Numbered from the stretch's first letter, positions 10,237 to 19,737 are shown. The stretch: 64,000 nucleotides of DNA from VAZQ01 sp045811525 (GCA_045811525.1 JBJMTV010000045.1:1-64000); one strand, 5' to 3'. Made by a program: numbers and translations. The notes: generated by a model not told the origin, from the letters alone.

Positions 10237-11913
10237 TCACTCCGCCGGAATGGAACGCGGCGGCTCCGGCGCCACAGGGGTCGTGCGCAGCGGGCGTTCC
10301 TCCATCGCCAGGAGTGCGGCGAGCGCGACCGCGAGGAAAATCCACGCCGACGCGAACACCCAGCGGAACACATGCGCTGCATCGGCCACGCTCACATTCA
10401 TCATCGATGTAACGACCGACACGGCAGCCCCGCGCTGCGGCGCCATTCCCAGACCGGCCAGCAGGATCGCCCCCATGACGGCGACCGCTAAGGCACTGGC
10501 GAGCGCGCGGAAGAAATTCAGGGCACCCATGGCGATGCCAACCTGATAATAGGGGACCGCGTTCTGAATGGAGACCGTGGTCACCGGGTAGACGAGGCCA
10601 ATCGCAGTGCCGACCACCGCCAGCATCGCTATCACATAGGCAAGCGGCAGGTCGGGTCGCCAGACGAGAACCGCCAGCGCAAACAGCGAGGCGATGAGGC
10701 CGATCACCGGCGCAAGCTTGTAGTGCCGCCAGTAAAGCATGGCACGGCCGGAGAGCAGAGACCCAGGGGTGGTCAGTGCAAGCGGGATCAGTGCGAGACC
10801 GGATTGGGTCGCCGAGAGCTTGTGCACCACCTCGAAATAGATTGGTACGAAGATGGTGAGCCCGATCGAGACGCCCATTCCGCAGGAGCCCGCGGTGGTG
10901 CCCCAGCGCATCACCGGGTTGTGCAGCACAGTGAGCGGCAGGAAGGGCTCCGCCGCCCGTGTCAGCCGCACCCCGAAAGCAAGCGAGAGCAGGAAGGCGA
11001 AAGCGAGCAATCCGAGGATCTCTGGCGAGAGCCAGGGGTATTGCGTGCCGCCCCAGGTGAGCGCGAGCAGCAGCGGAACGGCGGATCCCATCATCAATGC
11101 CGCGCCAAGCAGATCAAGCTGGTGCTTGCGCTCGTAGCGCGGAATGCGTGCGAGATGAACGTGGATCAGCAACGCAGCGGCTAGCCCGAGCGGCACGTTG
11201 ATCCAGAAAATCACCGACCAATCCCAGTGCTCGGCAAGCAGGCCGCCCAGCACCGGGCCGAGCACGCCCGACGTCACCCACACCACGCCCATATAGGCCT
11301 GGTAGCGGCCGCGTTCGCGCGGCGCGACCACGTCGGCAATGATCGACTGGCAGAGCGGGAGGATGCCGCCGCCGCCGATCCCCTGAAGTCCGCGGCCCAG
11401 GATGAGCAGCAGCATGCTCGGCGCCGCCGCACAAAGCACCGAGCCGGCGATGAACAGCCCTACTGCGGTGAGCAGCATGGCGCGCCGACCGTGGATATCC
11501 GAGAGCTTGCCGTAAAGCGGTGCGACAGCCGTGGACGTGAGCAGATAGGCGGTCACCACCCAAGAGAGACTCTCGAAGTCGGCGAAGCGTCGGCCGATGG
11601 TCGGAAGCGCGGTGGCGATGATGGTCTGGTTCAATGCGGCAAGGAGCGCGGCCAGCATCAAACCAAAAAAAATGGTGCGGACCTCGGCATGGCTCATCAC
11701 GGCGGCGGCCGGGGCGGGCGGCTGGGTCGGTGAGGGTAGCAGTGCTGTGAGGGCTAAGGCCTGCGGTGCGCGAGCAGGGGTCGGGCTCTTAAGGGGGTCG
11801 GCGACGGTCGCGCTATCGGTGTTGATGCGGCCGGGCCGGGTCGGTCTCGTCCTCCCGCTGAGCTTGGCGCGGGCCCTGCGACGCGCCCGCGCGGCCGTTC
11901 GGGAGAAAGTCAT
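10237..11913 (-). CDS. DHA2-family MFS drug/metabolite exporter (EmrB/QacA type)
   Basis: A multi-spanning major facilitator. It carries LNQTIIATALPTIG in the first helix, the loop motif GKLSDIHGRRAML, and the antiporter motif region GVLGPVLGGLLAEHWDWSVIFWINVPLG, a hallmark of 14-helix DHA2 proton-driven exporters such as EmrB. The open frame starts at 11913 with a 72-residue Arg/Pro-rich N-terminus that is not part of the fold. The ATG at 11697 (MSHAEVRTIFFG) may be the true start. It is convergent with the dehydrogenase pseudogene, 3 bases apart, and its upstream region is shared with the divergent BUG gene at 12127. No membrane-fusion partner gene is adjacent. Confidence 0.85.
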   Translation of the reverse strand: MTFSRTAARARRRARAKLSGRTRPTRPGRINTDSATVADPLKSPTPARAPQALALTALLPSPTQPPAPAAAVMSHAEVRTIFFGLMLAALLAALNQTIIATALPTIGRRFADFESLSWVVTAYLLTSTAVAPLYGKLSDIHGRRAMLLTAVGLFIAGSVLCAAAPSMLLLILGRGLQGIGGGGILPLCQSIIADVVAPRERGRYQAYMGVVWVTSGVLGPVLGGLLAEHWDWSVIFWINVPLGLAAALLIHVHLARIPRYERKHQLDLLGAALMMGSAVPLLLALTWGGTQYPWLSPEILGLLAFAFLLSLAFGVRLTRAAEPFLPLTVLHNPVMRWGTTAGSCGMGVSIGLTIFVPIYFEVVHKLSATQSGLALIPLALTTPGSLLSGRAMLYWRHYKLAPVIGLIASLFALAVLVWRPDLPLAYVIAMLAVVGTAIGLVYPVTTVSIQNAVPYYQVGIAMGALNFFRALASALAVAVMGAILLAGLGMAPQRGAAVSVVTSMMNVSVADAAHVFRWVFASAWIFLAVALAALLAMEERPLRTTPVAPEPPRSIPAE

Positions 11914-12126
11914 CGCTGCTTTAGACCCTCGGATATCCGACTCAAGCCCCTGACATTGGTGTTTTTCCCTGAAAACACAAATGCGGACGGTGCGGGACAG
12001 GCATGATCCCCTGCGTACCGCCTGCGAACGAATGGGGGCGGGGCTGCCGCTTTCGCCTGGGCGCGAGCCGGGCTACGGGTGTGGGTGTGAGCGCCGGATC
12101 GAGCGCGCAACTTTCTGGAGATGGCG

Positions 12127-13101
12127 ATGAGACGGGCAGGCTTCGCACTGGCGATTGCCATCGCTGGAACCATTGTTCTCGGGCAGCCCGCCTCGGCGCA
12201 AACCTATCCGATCAGGCCCATTCGCATCGTGGTGCCATTCGTGGCAGGCGGTGCCGTCGACATTCTGGCCCGCATGGTGGGCGCCAAGGTCGCAGACCAG
12301 CTCGGACAGCCCGTCATCGTTGAGAACCGGCCCGGCGCCGGTGGCACCATTGCCGCCGATGCCGTCGCGAAGTCGCCGCCCGACGGCTACACCATCCTGC
12401 AAAACACTAATGGACAGGCGATCAGCCCGGCGATCTACCGATCGCTTCCTTTCGACGTTGCCAAGGACTTCATTGCGGTGACGCAGCTGGTGTCATCGCA
12501 ACTGCTGCTGGTGGCAAGCCCCAAGCTCGAGGCACGATCGGTGAAGGAGCTTATTGCGCTCGCCAAGGAGAAACCCGGCAGCCTGAACTACGGTATGACC
12601 GGGGCGGGCAATCCGCTCCACCTCACCATGGAGATGTTCAAGAGCGCCGCCGGCATCAATATTCAGCCGGTGCCCTATAAGGGCGACGCTGGCATCTTCC
12701 CGGCCCTGATCACGGGTGAGATTCACGTTGCCATCGTGCCCATGGCCACGAGCCTCTCGCACGTGGCGTCGGGGTCGGTCCGTGCCCTGGCGATCGGTGG
12801 TGCCAGGCGCTCACCGGTGCTTCCGGATGTGCCGACGGTTGCCGAGTCGGGCCTCCCGGGCTTTGAATCCGGCAGTTGGCAGGGATGGTTTGTGCCGGCA
12901 GCGACGCCGCGCGACATCGTCCTGACGATTCAGCGCGCGGCAGCCAAGGCGCTCACCGCACCCGATCTGATCGAGCGGCTGCGCATCGGCGGGAACGAAG
13001 CGGTCGGCAGCACGTCCGAGGAGTTCGACACTGTGTTCCGCGCCGACCTGACGAAATTTGCCAAGGCGGTGCAGGACGCCCATATTCCACCGCAGGACTG
13101 A
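12127..13101 (+). CDS. BUG/TctC-family tricarboxylate-type solute-binding protein (orphan 1)
   Basis: A periplasmic binding protein of the Bug (TctC) family. A signal peptide (RRAGFALAIAIAG, ending PASAQ) precedes the family motifs YPIRPIRIVVPF, GGAVDILARMVGAK, VIVENRPGAGG and KSPPDGYTIL. GGAG at 12116-12119 favours the ATG at 12127 over the one at 12121. Family members bind carboxylates through main-chain contacts. No TctA/TctB genes are adjacent. The next gene, 52 bases downstream, is a ring-cleavage-type dioxygenase, suggesting the ligand is an aromatic acid or its product. Confidence 0.88.
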   Translation: MRRAGFALAIAIAGTIVLGQPASAQTYPIRPIRIVVPFVAGGAVDILARMVGAKVADQLGQPVIVENRPGAGGTIAADAVAKSPPDGYTILQNTNGQAISPAIYRSLPFDVAKDFIAVTQLVSSQLLLVASPKLEARSVKELIALAKEKPGSLNYGMTGAGNPLHLTMEMFKSAAGINIQPVPYKGDAGIFPALITGEIHVAIVPMATSLSHVASGSVRALAIGGARRSPVLPDVPTVAESGLPGFESGSWQGWFVPAATPRDIVLTIQRAAAKALTAPDLIERLRIGGNEAVGSTSEEFDTVFRADLTKFAKAVQDAHIPPQD

Positions 13102-13153
13102 CGCTTATGCGTCTCCCGCAGCTCCCGCGCTTCTGATCCCAGGAGGAACTGGC

Positions 13154-14167
13154 ATGGACATTCAGGGCCTCGGCTATGTCGGAATACGAGCAAAGTCGCT
13201 CGAGGATTGGACGAGCTTCGGCACCCGGTTTCTCGGCATGGAGCTTATCGACAAGAGCGCCAAGACATTGGCGCTGCGCATGGACGATCGCAAACAGCGC
13301 GTGGTCGTGAGCGAGGACGGCGGCGAGGGAGTAGGATTTTTTGGGTGGGAGGTCGCGGATGCTGCCGCCCTCGATCGGGTGGCTGCGAAAATCGAGACAG
13401 CGGGTGTCGCGGTGGCGCGCGGCACGCGGGCACTCGCGCAGGAACGGCGCGTGAAGGACCTTGTCGTTCTCTCAGACCCGCTCGGCAATCGCCTGGAGAT
13501 TTTTCATGGGCCTGAGAGCAGCAGCGAGCCGTTCAAGCCGGGTCGCTCCATTTCCGGATTCCGCACCGGTCCGCTCGGCATGGGCCACGCCGTGCTGCAC
13601 GTGAAGGACATCAACGACGCGGTGCCATTCTATCGAGATGTCTTGGGCTTCCGCCTCTCCGACTACATGACGCGGCCGTTCAACGCGTATTTTTTCCACG
13701 CCAATCCGCGCCACCATTCGGTGGCCTTCATCGAGACCGGGCGCAATGCCACGCATCATCTCATGGTCGAGCTCTATAACCTCGACGATGTGGGCCAATG
13801 CTACGACCTCGCGCTCACCGAGCCGGACAAGCTGATCGGCGTCACCTTGGGCCGCCACATCAACGACGAGGTCACCTCTTTTTATGCAAACTCGCCCTCC
13901 AACTTCATGTTCGAGTACGGCTGGGGCGGTCGCGTGATTGATGTCGAGAGCTGGCAGTCGGAGGAAGTCACCTGGGGTCCGAGCATGTGGGGTCACGACC
14001 GCATGTGGATGACCCCAGAGAAACGCGCCGAGGCACGCGCCATCCGCATCGACGCTGCTGCCACCGGCTTGCGCAAACCGCTCAACGTCATCGAGGGCAA
14101 CTACAAGCTCGCCCCCGGCGTCTGCCCGTGGTGGGACGGTATGCTGCGCAGCGAAGCCGCCGAGTAG
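13154..14167 (+). CDS. VOC-fold extradiol dioxygenase (2,3-dihydroxybiphenyl dioxygenase-like)
   Basis: This 337-residue protein has two glyoxalase/VOC modules, as in type I extradiol ring-cleavage dioxygenases. The expected Fe(II) ligands are visible in the C-terminal module: His in GHAVLHVKD, His in NPRHHSVAFIETG and Glu in NFMFEYGWGG. The family uses O2 to cleave catechol-type rings in the cytoplasm. A strong ribosome-binding site (AGGAGG at 13141-13146) fixes the ATG at 13154. It is paired with the upstream BUG protein and converges on boxB. The exact substrate is unknown; hydroxylated biphenyl- or gallate-like compounds are possible. Confidence 0.82.
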   Translation: MDIQGLGYVGIRAKSLEDWTSFGTRFLGMELIDKSAKTLALRMDDRKQRVVVSEDGGEGVGFFGWEVADAAALDRVAAKIETAGVAVARGTRALAQERRVKDLVVLSDPLGNRLEIFHGPESSSEPFKPGRSISGFRTGPLGMGHAVLHVKDINDAVPFYRDVLGFRLSDYMTRPFNAYFFHANPRHHSVAFIETGRNATHHLMVELYNLDDVGQCYDLALTEPDKLIGVTLGRHINDEVTSFYANSPSNFMFEYGWGGRVIDVESWQSEEVTWGPSMWGHDRMWMTPEKRAEARAIRIDAAATGLRKPLNVIEGNYKLAPGVCPWWDGMLRSEAAE

Positions 14168-14218
14168 CGGGCGGCTGTTAGGCTCGGGTGAGCCCGCAGC
14201 ATGACGCGATGAAGCTCG

Positions 14219-15667
14219 TCAGGCGGCGAGCTTCACATATTCGAAGTCGCCCGGCTTGTTGTCGATGCCGACGCGCGGCGGCGCAATCCAGCTGGCAAAC
14301 TGCCCGGGTTCAACGACCTGCTTCATCAGGCTCTGAATGAAATCGCCGTCTGAGCTCGAGGGCAGCCATTTGTCCTTGTCACGCGTCCACGTGGTTTCAT
14401 CCAGAAGCTCGCCCGCCGGGGTTGCCTCGATGCCCTTGAACTCGCCGATCTGGCGATGGAAGGCGACGTGCGGAAGCTGCAGCTTGAAGGCGATCCCGGT
14501 CCGCTCGATGATCTTGTTCCAGCGCTCCACCCCACGCTGGCAGTCGGCGGTGTAGTCATCGCGCAGCCGCATGTTGATGGCCGTCAGTGCCGGCTCGTCC
14601 ACGCGCTTGATGACGCCCTCCACGAGCTTCAGCACCGGATAGGTCGAGCTTTCCAGGCGATGATCGTCATCGATTTTCGTCTCCTGGAAGCGGCCCTTGA
14701 TGCTTGCATTGAAGGCGTTGGCTGCGTTGGTCGATACCTCGGAGCCGAACAGGTCGAGCGAAAGGGAGTAGTGCAGATTGAGCTTCTTCTGCATGGTCGG
14801 CAGATCGATGACGCCAAGATCGCGCACCTTTTCCCGGTCGTTCGGATCCTCGATGCCTGCCTCCTTCATCGCCTCGCAGGTACGCTGGATGGTGCGTCCA
14901 ATCCCGGTTTCACCGACGAACATGTGGTGCGCCTCTTCAGTGAGCATGAAGCGGCAGGTGCGCGAGAGCGGATCGAAACCCGACTGCGCCAGGCTTTCCA
15001 GCTGCATCTTGCCGTCGCGATCCGTGAAGAACGTGAACATGTGAAATGAGAGCCAGTCGGGGGTCGCCTCGTTGAAGGCCCCGAGCATGCGCGGCTTGTC
15101 CGGGTCACCGGAGCGACGGCGCAACAATTCCTCGGCCTCCTCGCGGCCATCGCGGCCGAAATACTTCTGGAGGATGTAGACCATGGCCCAGAGGTGGCGC
15201 CCTTCCTCCACATTGACCTGAAACACGTTGCGCATGTCATAGAGCGAAGGCGCTGTCTGGCCGAGATGACGCTGCTGCTCCACCGAGGCAGGCTCGGTGT
15301 CGCCCTGGATCACCACGAGGCGGCGCAGCATGGCGCGGTATTCGCCCGGCACCTCCTGCCACGCGGGCTCACCATAGTGGCGGCCGAACGGAATCTTGCG
15401 GCCCTCCTCCTGCGGCGCCAGCAATATTCCCCAGCGATAATCCGGCATCTTCACGTAATCGAACTTGGCCCAGCCGCGCGCATCGACCGACACCGCCGTG
15501 CGCAGATACACGAGCGCCTCCTGGAAGCCCTCCGGCCCCATGCTCATCCACCAATCGAGGTAACCGGGATGCCAGCGCTCGAGCGCCCGCAACACGGTGC
15601 GGTCGCTGGTGAGGTTGACGTTATTCGGAATCTTGGTCGAGTAATCGATGTTGACGATGTCGGTCAT
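14219..15667 (-). CDS. boxB: Benzoyl-CoA 2,3-epoxidase, oxygenase subunit
   Basis: The 482-residue protein matches BoxB, the di-iron oxygenase that epoxidises benzoyl-CoA in aerobic CoA-dependent benzoate degradation. ExxH iron-ligand motifs are present at EEGRHLWAM (E155, H158) and TEEAHHMFVGE (around E244 and H247). Length and the N-terminal DRTVLRALERWHPGYLDWW are normal for the family. It lies 43 bases downstream of boxC, in the same direction, and forms the end of the operon. The reductase partner BoxA and benzoate-CoA ligase are not in the window, so electrons must come from a protein encoded elsewhere. Confidence 0.93.
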   Translation of the reverse strand: MTDIVNIDYSTKIPNNVNLTSDRTVLRALERWHPGYLDWWMSMGPEGFQEALVYLRTAVSVDARGWAKFDYVKMPDYRWGILLAPQEEGRKIPFGRHYGEPAWQEVPGEYRAMLRRLVVIQGDTEPASVEQQRHLGQTAPSLYDMRNVFQVNVEEGRHLWAMVYILQKYFGRDGREEAEELLRRRSGDPDKPRMLGAFNEATPDWLSFHMFTFFTDRDGKMQLESLAQSGFDPLSRTCRFMLTEEAHHMFVGETGIGRTIQRTCEAMKEAGIEDPNDREKVRDLGVIDLPTMQKKLNLHYSLSLDLFGSEVSTNAANAFNASIKGRFQETKIDDDHRLESSTYPVLKLVEGVIKRVDEPALTAINMRLRDDYTADCQRGVERWNKIIERTGIAFKLQLPHVAFHRQIGEFKGIEATPAGELLDETTWTRDKDKWLPSSSDGDFIQSLMKQVVEPGQFASWIAPPRVGIDNKPGDFEYVKLAA

Positions 15668-15710
15668 CTGTTCGCTCCGAGTGGCCGTCGCATTGTCTCA
15701 GTCCGTCTCA

Positions 15711-17399
15711 TCACACGCGCCGCGTATCGAACACCGGCTTCTGGCCTGTGCCGTACCGCTTGAGAGCGCCTTCCTCGCCGACCGCGTTGGGACGCTGGAA
15801 GATCCAGTTCTGCCACGCGGTCAGTCGGGCAAAGATTTTCGATTCCATGGTTTCCGGGCCGCCAAAGCGCAGATTGGCTTCGAGCCCGGTCAGTGCGTCG
15901 GGCGAGAAGCTCGCGCGCTCCTCCAGAAACACGCGGATCTCGTCCTCCCAGTCGATATCGTCGAGCGCGAAAGTCACGAGGCCAAGCTCGCTCGCGCGCT
16001 CGGCATCAAGCGCCTTGCCGACCTCTGCCTTGGCCGCGTCCACTTGCGACGGGTCGGCGAGGAACCGGCTCGCCAGGCGCGTCAATCCGTTTGACATGGG
16101 ATAGGCGCCGAAATTCGCAGCCGTGAGCGTGAGGGTGGCGGGGGGGTTGTTGTCGCCGGGAAGATTGCCAATGAGCATGTAAGAGCGGTCGGTCGCAAAA
16201 ACGAGCTCGGCGAGCGTGCCAGCGAAACAGGAGCCCGGCTCGATCAAGGCGATGAGCGACCGCGATGTGAGATCGACCCGCTTGAGCACCCGCTTCCAGA
16301 GACCGCGGATCTCACGTGCCAACCAATGCTGCTGGTTCGCTGCGAGAAAATCGTCATAGGCGACGACCTGGAGCGGATCACCCGACGATTTGAATACGAT
16401 TGCGGCGACCTCGTACTCATTGGCCCGGATATCGAGGATGGCATCGTCGAGGTCGCGCGCCAGCGCAAGCGGCCAGAACCGAGCACCTTGCTTCACCATG
16501 GCATCGGCCGAAGCGGGAGCCGTCAGCTCTGGTCCGCGCAGCGAAATGACCGCAAGACGCTCGTCTCGCCGCAACTCGACACTGAGCGTGTCGTACTCGA
16601 CACCGTTCGCGGAACGCTTGCGCTTGACGGGCGTCAGCGCGATCCCTTCACCGGAGCCGTCGCGGCGCGAGCGGGCGGCAAATTGCTGGGCCCGCTCTCT
16701 GGCCACGTCCTCGAGCTTGGATGCGGCCACCACCTCATCGACCAGCCGCCAATCGACCGCGCGTTTGCCTTTGATCCCTTCCTCGGTGGTGCAAAAGACG
16801 TCGGCATGGTCGCGCCGCACCTTGCGCTTGTCGGTCACGCGCGTGAGCCCACCGGTGCCGGGGAGCACCGCGAGCAATGCCAGCTCCGGCAGCGATACGG
16901 CAGAAGACCCATCGTCAATCAGCATGATGTGGTCGGCGGCGAGCGCCAGCTCATAGCCGCCACCGGCAGCGGTGCCGTTGATCACACAGATGGTGGCAAG
17001 ACCGGAGCTCTCGCTCGCGTCCTCGATGCCGTTACGCGTCTCGTTGGTGAACTTGCAGAAGTTCACCTTGTGCGCATGGGTCGCACCAGCCAGCATGCGG
17101 ATGTTCGCCCCCGCGCAGAACACGCGCGGCTTGCCCGAGCGCAGGAGAACCACCTTCACCTGCGGCTGCTCGAAACGCAGCCTGTCCATGGCATCGGCAA
17201 GCTCGATGTCGACGCCGAGATCATACGAATTGAGCTTGAGCTCGTAGCCCTCGAACAGCGGTGCCTTCTCGTCCACGTCCATGGTGAGGGTCGCGACCTC
17301 ACCATCCACGGCAAGCCGCCAGTGCCGGTAGCGCGATGGCTCGGTCTGGAAATCGATGCGGTCTTTTCCGTTGCTCAGCTTACGCTCGGCGTCAGCCAT
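15711..17399 (-). CDS. boxC: 2,3-epoxybenzoyl-CoA dihydrolase
   Basis: BoxC is a crotonase-superfamily enzyme that opens the epoxide made by BoxB and cleaves the ring with two waters, releasing formate and a C6 semialdehyde CoA thioester. The 562 residues hold two crotonase-like regions. In the first, CAGANIRMLAGA and INGTAAGGGYELALAADH form the oxyanion hole and CoA site. The second half is the divergent module typical of BoxC. It sits between the alpha/beta hydrolase gene (15 bases upstream) and boxB, all on the minus strand. Confidence 0.93.
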   Translation of the reverse strand: MADAERKLSNGKDRIDFQTEPSRYRHWRLAVDGEVATLTMDVDEKAPLFEGYELKLNSYDLGVDIELADAMDRLRFEQPQVKVVLLRSGKPRVFCAGANIRMLAGATHAHKVNFCKFTNETRNGIEDASESSGLATICVINGTAAGGGYELALAADHIMLIDDGSSAVSLPELALLAVLPGTGGLTRVTDKRKVRRDHADVFCTTEEGIKGKRAVDWRLVDEVVAASKLEDVARERAQQFAARSRRDGSGEGIALTPVKRKRSANGVEYDTLSVELRRDERLAVISLRGPELTAPASADAMVKQGARFWPLALARDLDDAILDIRANEYEVAAIVFKSSGDPLQVVAYDDFLAANQQHWLAREIRGLWKRVLKRVDLTSRSLIALIEPGSCFAGTLAELVFATDRSYMLIGNLPGDNNPPATLTLTAANFGAYPMSNGLTRLASRFLADPSQVDAAKAEVGKALDAERASELGLVTFALDDIDWEDEIRVFLEERASFSPDALTGLEANLRFGGPETMESKIFARLTAWQNWIFQRPNAVGEEGALKRYGTGQKPVFDTRRV

Positions 17400-17414
17400 T
17401 ATGTCCTCGTGAGA

Positions 17415-18242
17415 TCATTCCGCGGCATGCCTGGGGAAGTCGCCTTCGTGATGGTCGCGCAGCAGGCGATTGACGAAACCGGCGATCGCCGAAAGCGTGG
17501 GTTCAGGCGCCTCTCGGTAAGGCGCGTGGCGCGTATTCGGCAACAGGCTCACCTCGACCGGACAATAGCATTCCTCTTGCGCGACTTGGATCTGACGCAC
17601 CGTGCCGTATTGGTCCTGCTCGCCCTGCACGATCAGCATCGGCACGCGAATGTGAGCGAGCGCCTCCGTGAGGTCCCACTGCCGGAACTCGGGATGCAGC
17701 CAAGGTCCGCACCAGGTCCAGAACGCATTGTCCGGGTCAGCGTGCAGCTTGGCGAGCTTCGCCCGCAACGCCCCTTCCTCGAAGGCGCGTCTGGCACGTG
17801 CGATCTCGGCAAGGCCCATCTCCTCGGCGAAGAAGTGCGGCGCCATGAGAGCAAGCCCGCGGATGCGATGGTCCTGCACGGTTCCTGCATAAATGGCGGC
17901 GATCGAGGCGCCATCGCTGTGGCCGACCAGAATGCCGCGGCGAAAGCCGATTGCATCAAGCACCTGCGGCAGGACGTAGGTGGCCTCATCGTGCATGAAA
18001 GAGATTGGACGCGGCAGAGGAGAGGCGGAGGACCTGCCGTAACCGGCGCGCGAATAGGCGAATACGCCCGCCCCTGTTGCGGCAGCGAGTTGCTCGGGAA
18101 ACTCTCCCCAGACCGCAGCCGAGCCGAGCCCCTCGTGCAGGAGCACCAGTGTCGGCCCTGCATCCGGACGCGCGCCGAGCATGCGAAATTCGAGTCGCTG
18201 CTCGGCGATATCCAGGAAACCTGCGTCAGGTAGCGCCTTCAT
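17415..18242 (-). CDS. Alpha/beta hydrolase of the box operon
   Basis: A 275-residue alpha/beta-fold hydrolase. The nucleophile elbow is VGHSDGAS with S109, the acid is probably Asp in QGEQDQYG, and the histidine is in NTRHAPYREAP. LLHEGLGS supplies the oxyanion hole. The ATG at 18242 begins a family-like sequence; a longer frame to 18305 runs into the upstream palindromic repeat. It is the first gene of the boxC-boxB transcription unit. Hydrolases are common companions of box genes and may act as a thioesterase or on a lactone, but the role here is inferred. Confidence 0.82.
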   Translation of the reverse strand: MKALPDAGFLDIAEQRLEFRMLGARPDAGPTLVLLHEGLGSAAVWGEFPEQLAAATGAGVFAYSRAGYGRSSASPLPRPISFMHDEATYVLPQVLDAIGFRRGILVGHSDGASIAAIYAGTVQDHRIRGLALMAPHFFAEEMGLAEIARARRAFEEGALRAKLAKLHADPDNAFWTWCGPWLHPEFRQWDLTEALAHIRVPMLIVQGEQDQYGTVRQIQVAQEECYCPVEVSLLPNTRHAPYREAPEPTLSAIAGFVNRLLRDHHEGDFPRHAAE

Positions 18243-18294
18243 GGCTCGTATGGCGCGTGGGGGGTGAATGGGGGGAACACATCCGCTCAAGAGT

Positions 18295-18385
18295 GTAGCC
18301 CGCATGGAGCGAAAGCGGAATGCGCGATTGTTCGCGGTTTCGCTCGCGCTGCCGCCCCCGGACGCTTACGCTGCATGCGGGCTAG
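18295..18385. repeat. GTAGCCCGG-type palindromic repeat, copy 2 (long hairpin)
   Basis: The left arm GTAGCCCGCATGGAGCGAAA is echoed by a right arm at about 18367-18385 (GCTGCATGCGGGCTA), giving a roughly 90-base hairpin between two minus-strand genes. It is a variant of the 1138, 39330 and 41575 copies. Confidence 0.65.
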
Positions 18386-18412
18386 AGGGCGATGCGTGCG
18401 CGTTCCGTCTGA

Positions 18413-18886
18413 TTATCCGGCAGCAGCCGTGCGGGCGGCCGGCATTTCTACCACCACCGTATCGAACTCTGGGTGCATCTGCTTGCTGATGATCGGCTCG
18501 CTCGGAAGCTTGTCATGCGGCTCGTACCATGGGCGCCGCTCGTGCACGCCGCCCTCAAGCGATTGAGCGATGAGGCGTCCGATTTCCTCGCCTTGCAACG
18601 GGACAAGCTTCTTGTCCGGATCAAAGCGATAAAGTTGCGGGCAGAAGTAGAGCGCGTGAATTCGCGGATCGTAACCCTCAACGACCAGATAATGCTTGGC
18701 CCGAAGCAGGATGTTGTAGCGCTTGACGACCTTGCGCTCGAGCGTCGAGCGGGCGACACGCAACCGTTCCGGCGAGGGGCCGACGATTGTCCCGGCTTCC
18801 AGCAGCACCACCCAGTCCTTCTTGGTGGCGTTGTCCCCGTGCACCGGAATGAAATGACTGGGCACTTTACGGCGGAATAAACCCAT
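18413..18886 (-). CDS. Conserved-looking hypothetical protein, 157 aa
   Basis: I do not recognise this protein. It is a soluble, basic N-terminal protein (MGLFRRKVPSHFIPVHGD) with mixed alpha/beta character, a KDWVVLLEAG segment, an SLEGGVHERRPWYEP segment and an alanine-rich tail. There is no signal peptide or clear membrane segment. The ATG at 18886 is more likely than the GTG at 18895. It precedes the box operon in the same direction, but a 170-base gap with a palindromic repeat separates them, so it is probably a separate transcript. Confidence 0.6.
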   Translation of the reverse strand: MGLFRRKVPSHFIPVHGDNATKKDWVVLLEAGTIVGPSPERLRVARSTLERKVVKRYNILLRAKHYLVVEGYDPRIHALYFCPQLYRFDPDKKLVPLQGEEIGRLIAQSLEGGVHERRPWYEPHDKLPSEPIISKQMHPEFDTVVVEMPAARTAAAG

Positions 18887-19139
18887 GGCGACCACGCAAA
18901 CCTGATACCTTGCGATGCCCCCCAGAGTAGCAACCGCCGCAAGAGCGTCAATGCTGCTGCCATTGTGAACCGCCGGCTCACTACGCCTCAGCGTGGCAGC
19001 AGGCAGGGCGGATGAGCGCCCCCAAGCCTTAACGACCTACAAACCTTAACGTAAATGAGCTCTGCGCACTTCCCCAAGGTCACACATGCATTAGGTTGCC
19101 TGCAGATGCGGCCCTGATCTGCACGCAGAGGAGTGTGTG

Positions 19140-19712
19140 ATGGGGCTTCGAGTTTCGACCGGCGCCTGCGCGATATTTGTCGTGGCGCTCACTTTGACTC
19201 CCGTGGAAACGGACGCGCGTGGCGGCGGCATGGGTGCGGCCGGCATGCGTTCCGGCGGGATGGCGGCGCCAATGCTGGCACCGCGGCCCGCCATGGTCCC
19301 AGGGGCACTCAGGGGTCCGACACCAGCTCTCGCCCCGCGGAGCGGCGTGTCTGGGCTCACAGGATTCAGCGCGCGTCATCGAGGAAAGGCGCCGTTCGCC
19401 CATATACATCATCGAAGGCTACAGGGTGGCGGATGGTCGACCGGCTGGTGGGGCGGCACGCCCTGGTACGGTGATGACACGCCGCTCTATTCCCCAGCCT
19501 ACGAGCAACCCGTCTATCCTGACCCAGACACGGCGTACCCAGTGAGCGGTTATCCGCCCTCGCATTACCTGCCGCCTTACCCGCCGCCTCCGGGGCTGCC
19601 GCTCAGTCCCGCGGTGTATTTCGGGGCCGGGGCAGTCGGCTGCACCACGCAGACCTATCACGTCCGCGCGGAGGAGGGCGGCCACCGTTCGGTCAACGTC
19701 GTTCGCTGCTGA
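19140..19712 (+). CDS. Secreted Gly/Pro-rich hypothetical protein
   Basis: A 190-residue protein with an N-terminal export signal (RVSTGACAIFVVALTLTP, ending DARG), then a Gly/Met/Pro-rich low-complexity region, a Trp/Gly patch (GGGWSTGWWGGTPWYG) and a Pro/Tyr-rich stretch before a compact C-terminus. Two cysteines in the tail (GCTTQTYHVRAE... NVVRC) resemble the disulfide tails of many small secreted rhizobial proteins. GAGGAG at 19127-19132 supports the ATG at 19140. Function is unknown; a surface or periplasmic location is inferred. Confidence 0.65.
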   Translation: MGLRVSTGACAIFVVALTLTPVETDARGGGMGAAGMRSGGMAAPMLAPRPAMVPGALRGPTPALAPRSGVSGLTGFSARHRGKAPFAHIHHRRLQGGGWSTGWWGGTPWYGDDTPLYSPAYEQPVYPDPDTAYPVSGYPPSHYLPPYPPPPGLPLSPAVYFGAGAVGCTTQTYHVRAEEGGHRSVNVVRC

Positions 19713-19737
19713 CAGGCGACCGTTTGCGACCAAACGG

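Noticed and set aside
16326..18233. 635-codon open frame on the plus strand opposite boxC and the hydrolase
   Set aside because: It is antisense to two well-supported genes and has no domain motifs; high GC makes such antisense frames common.
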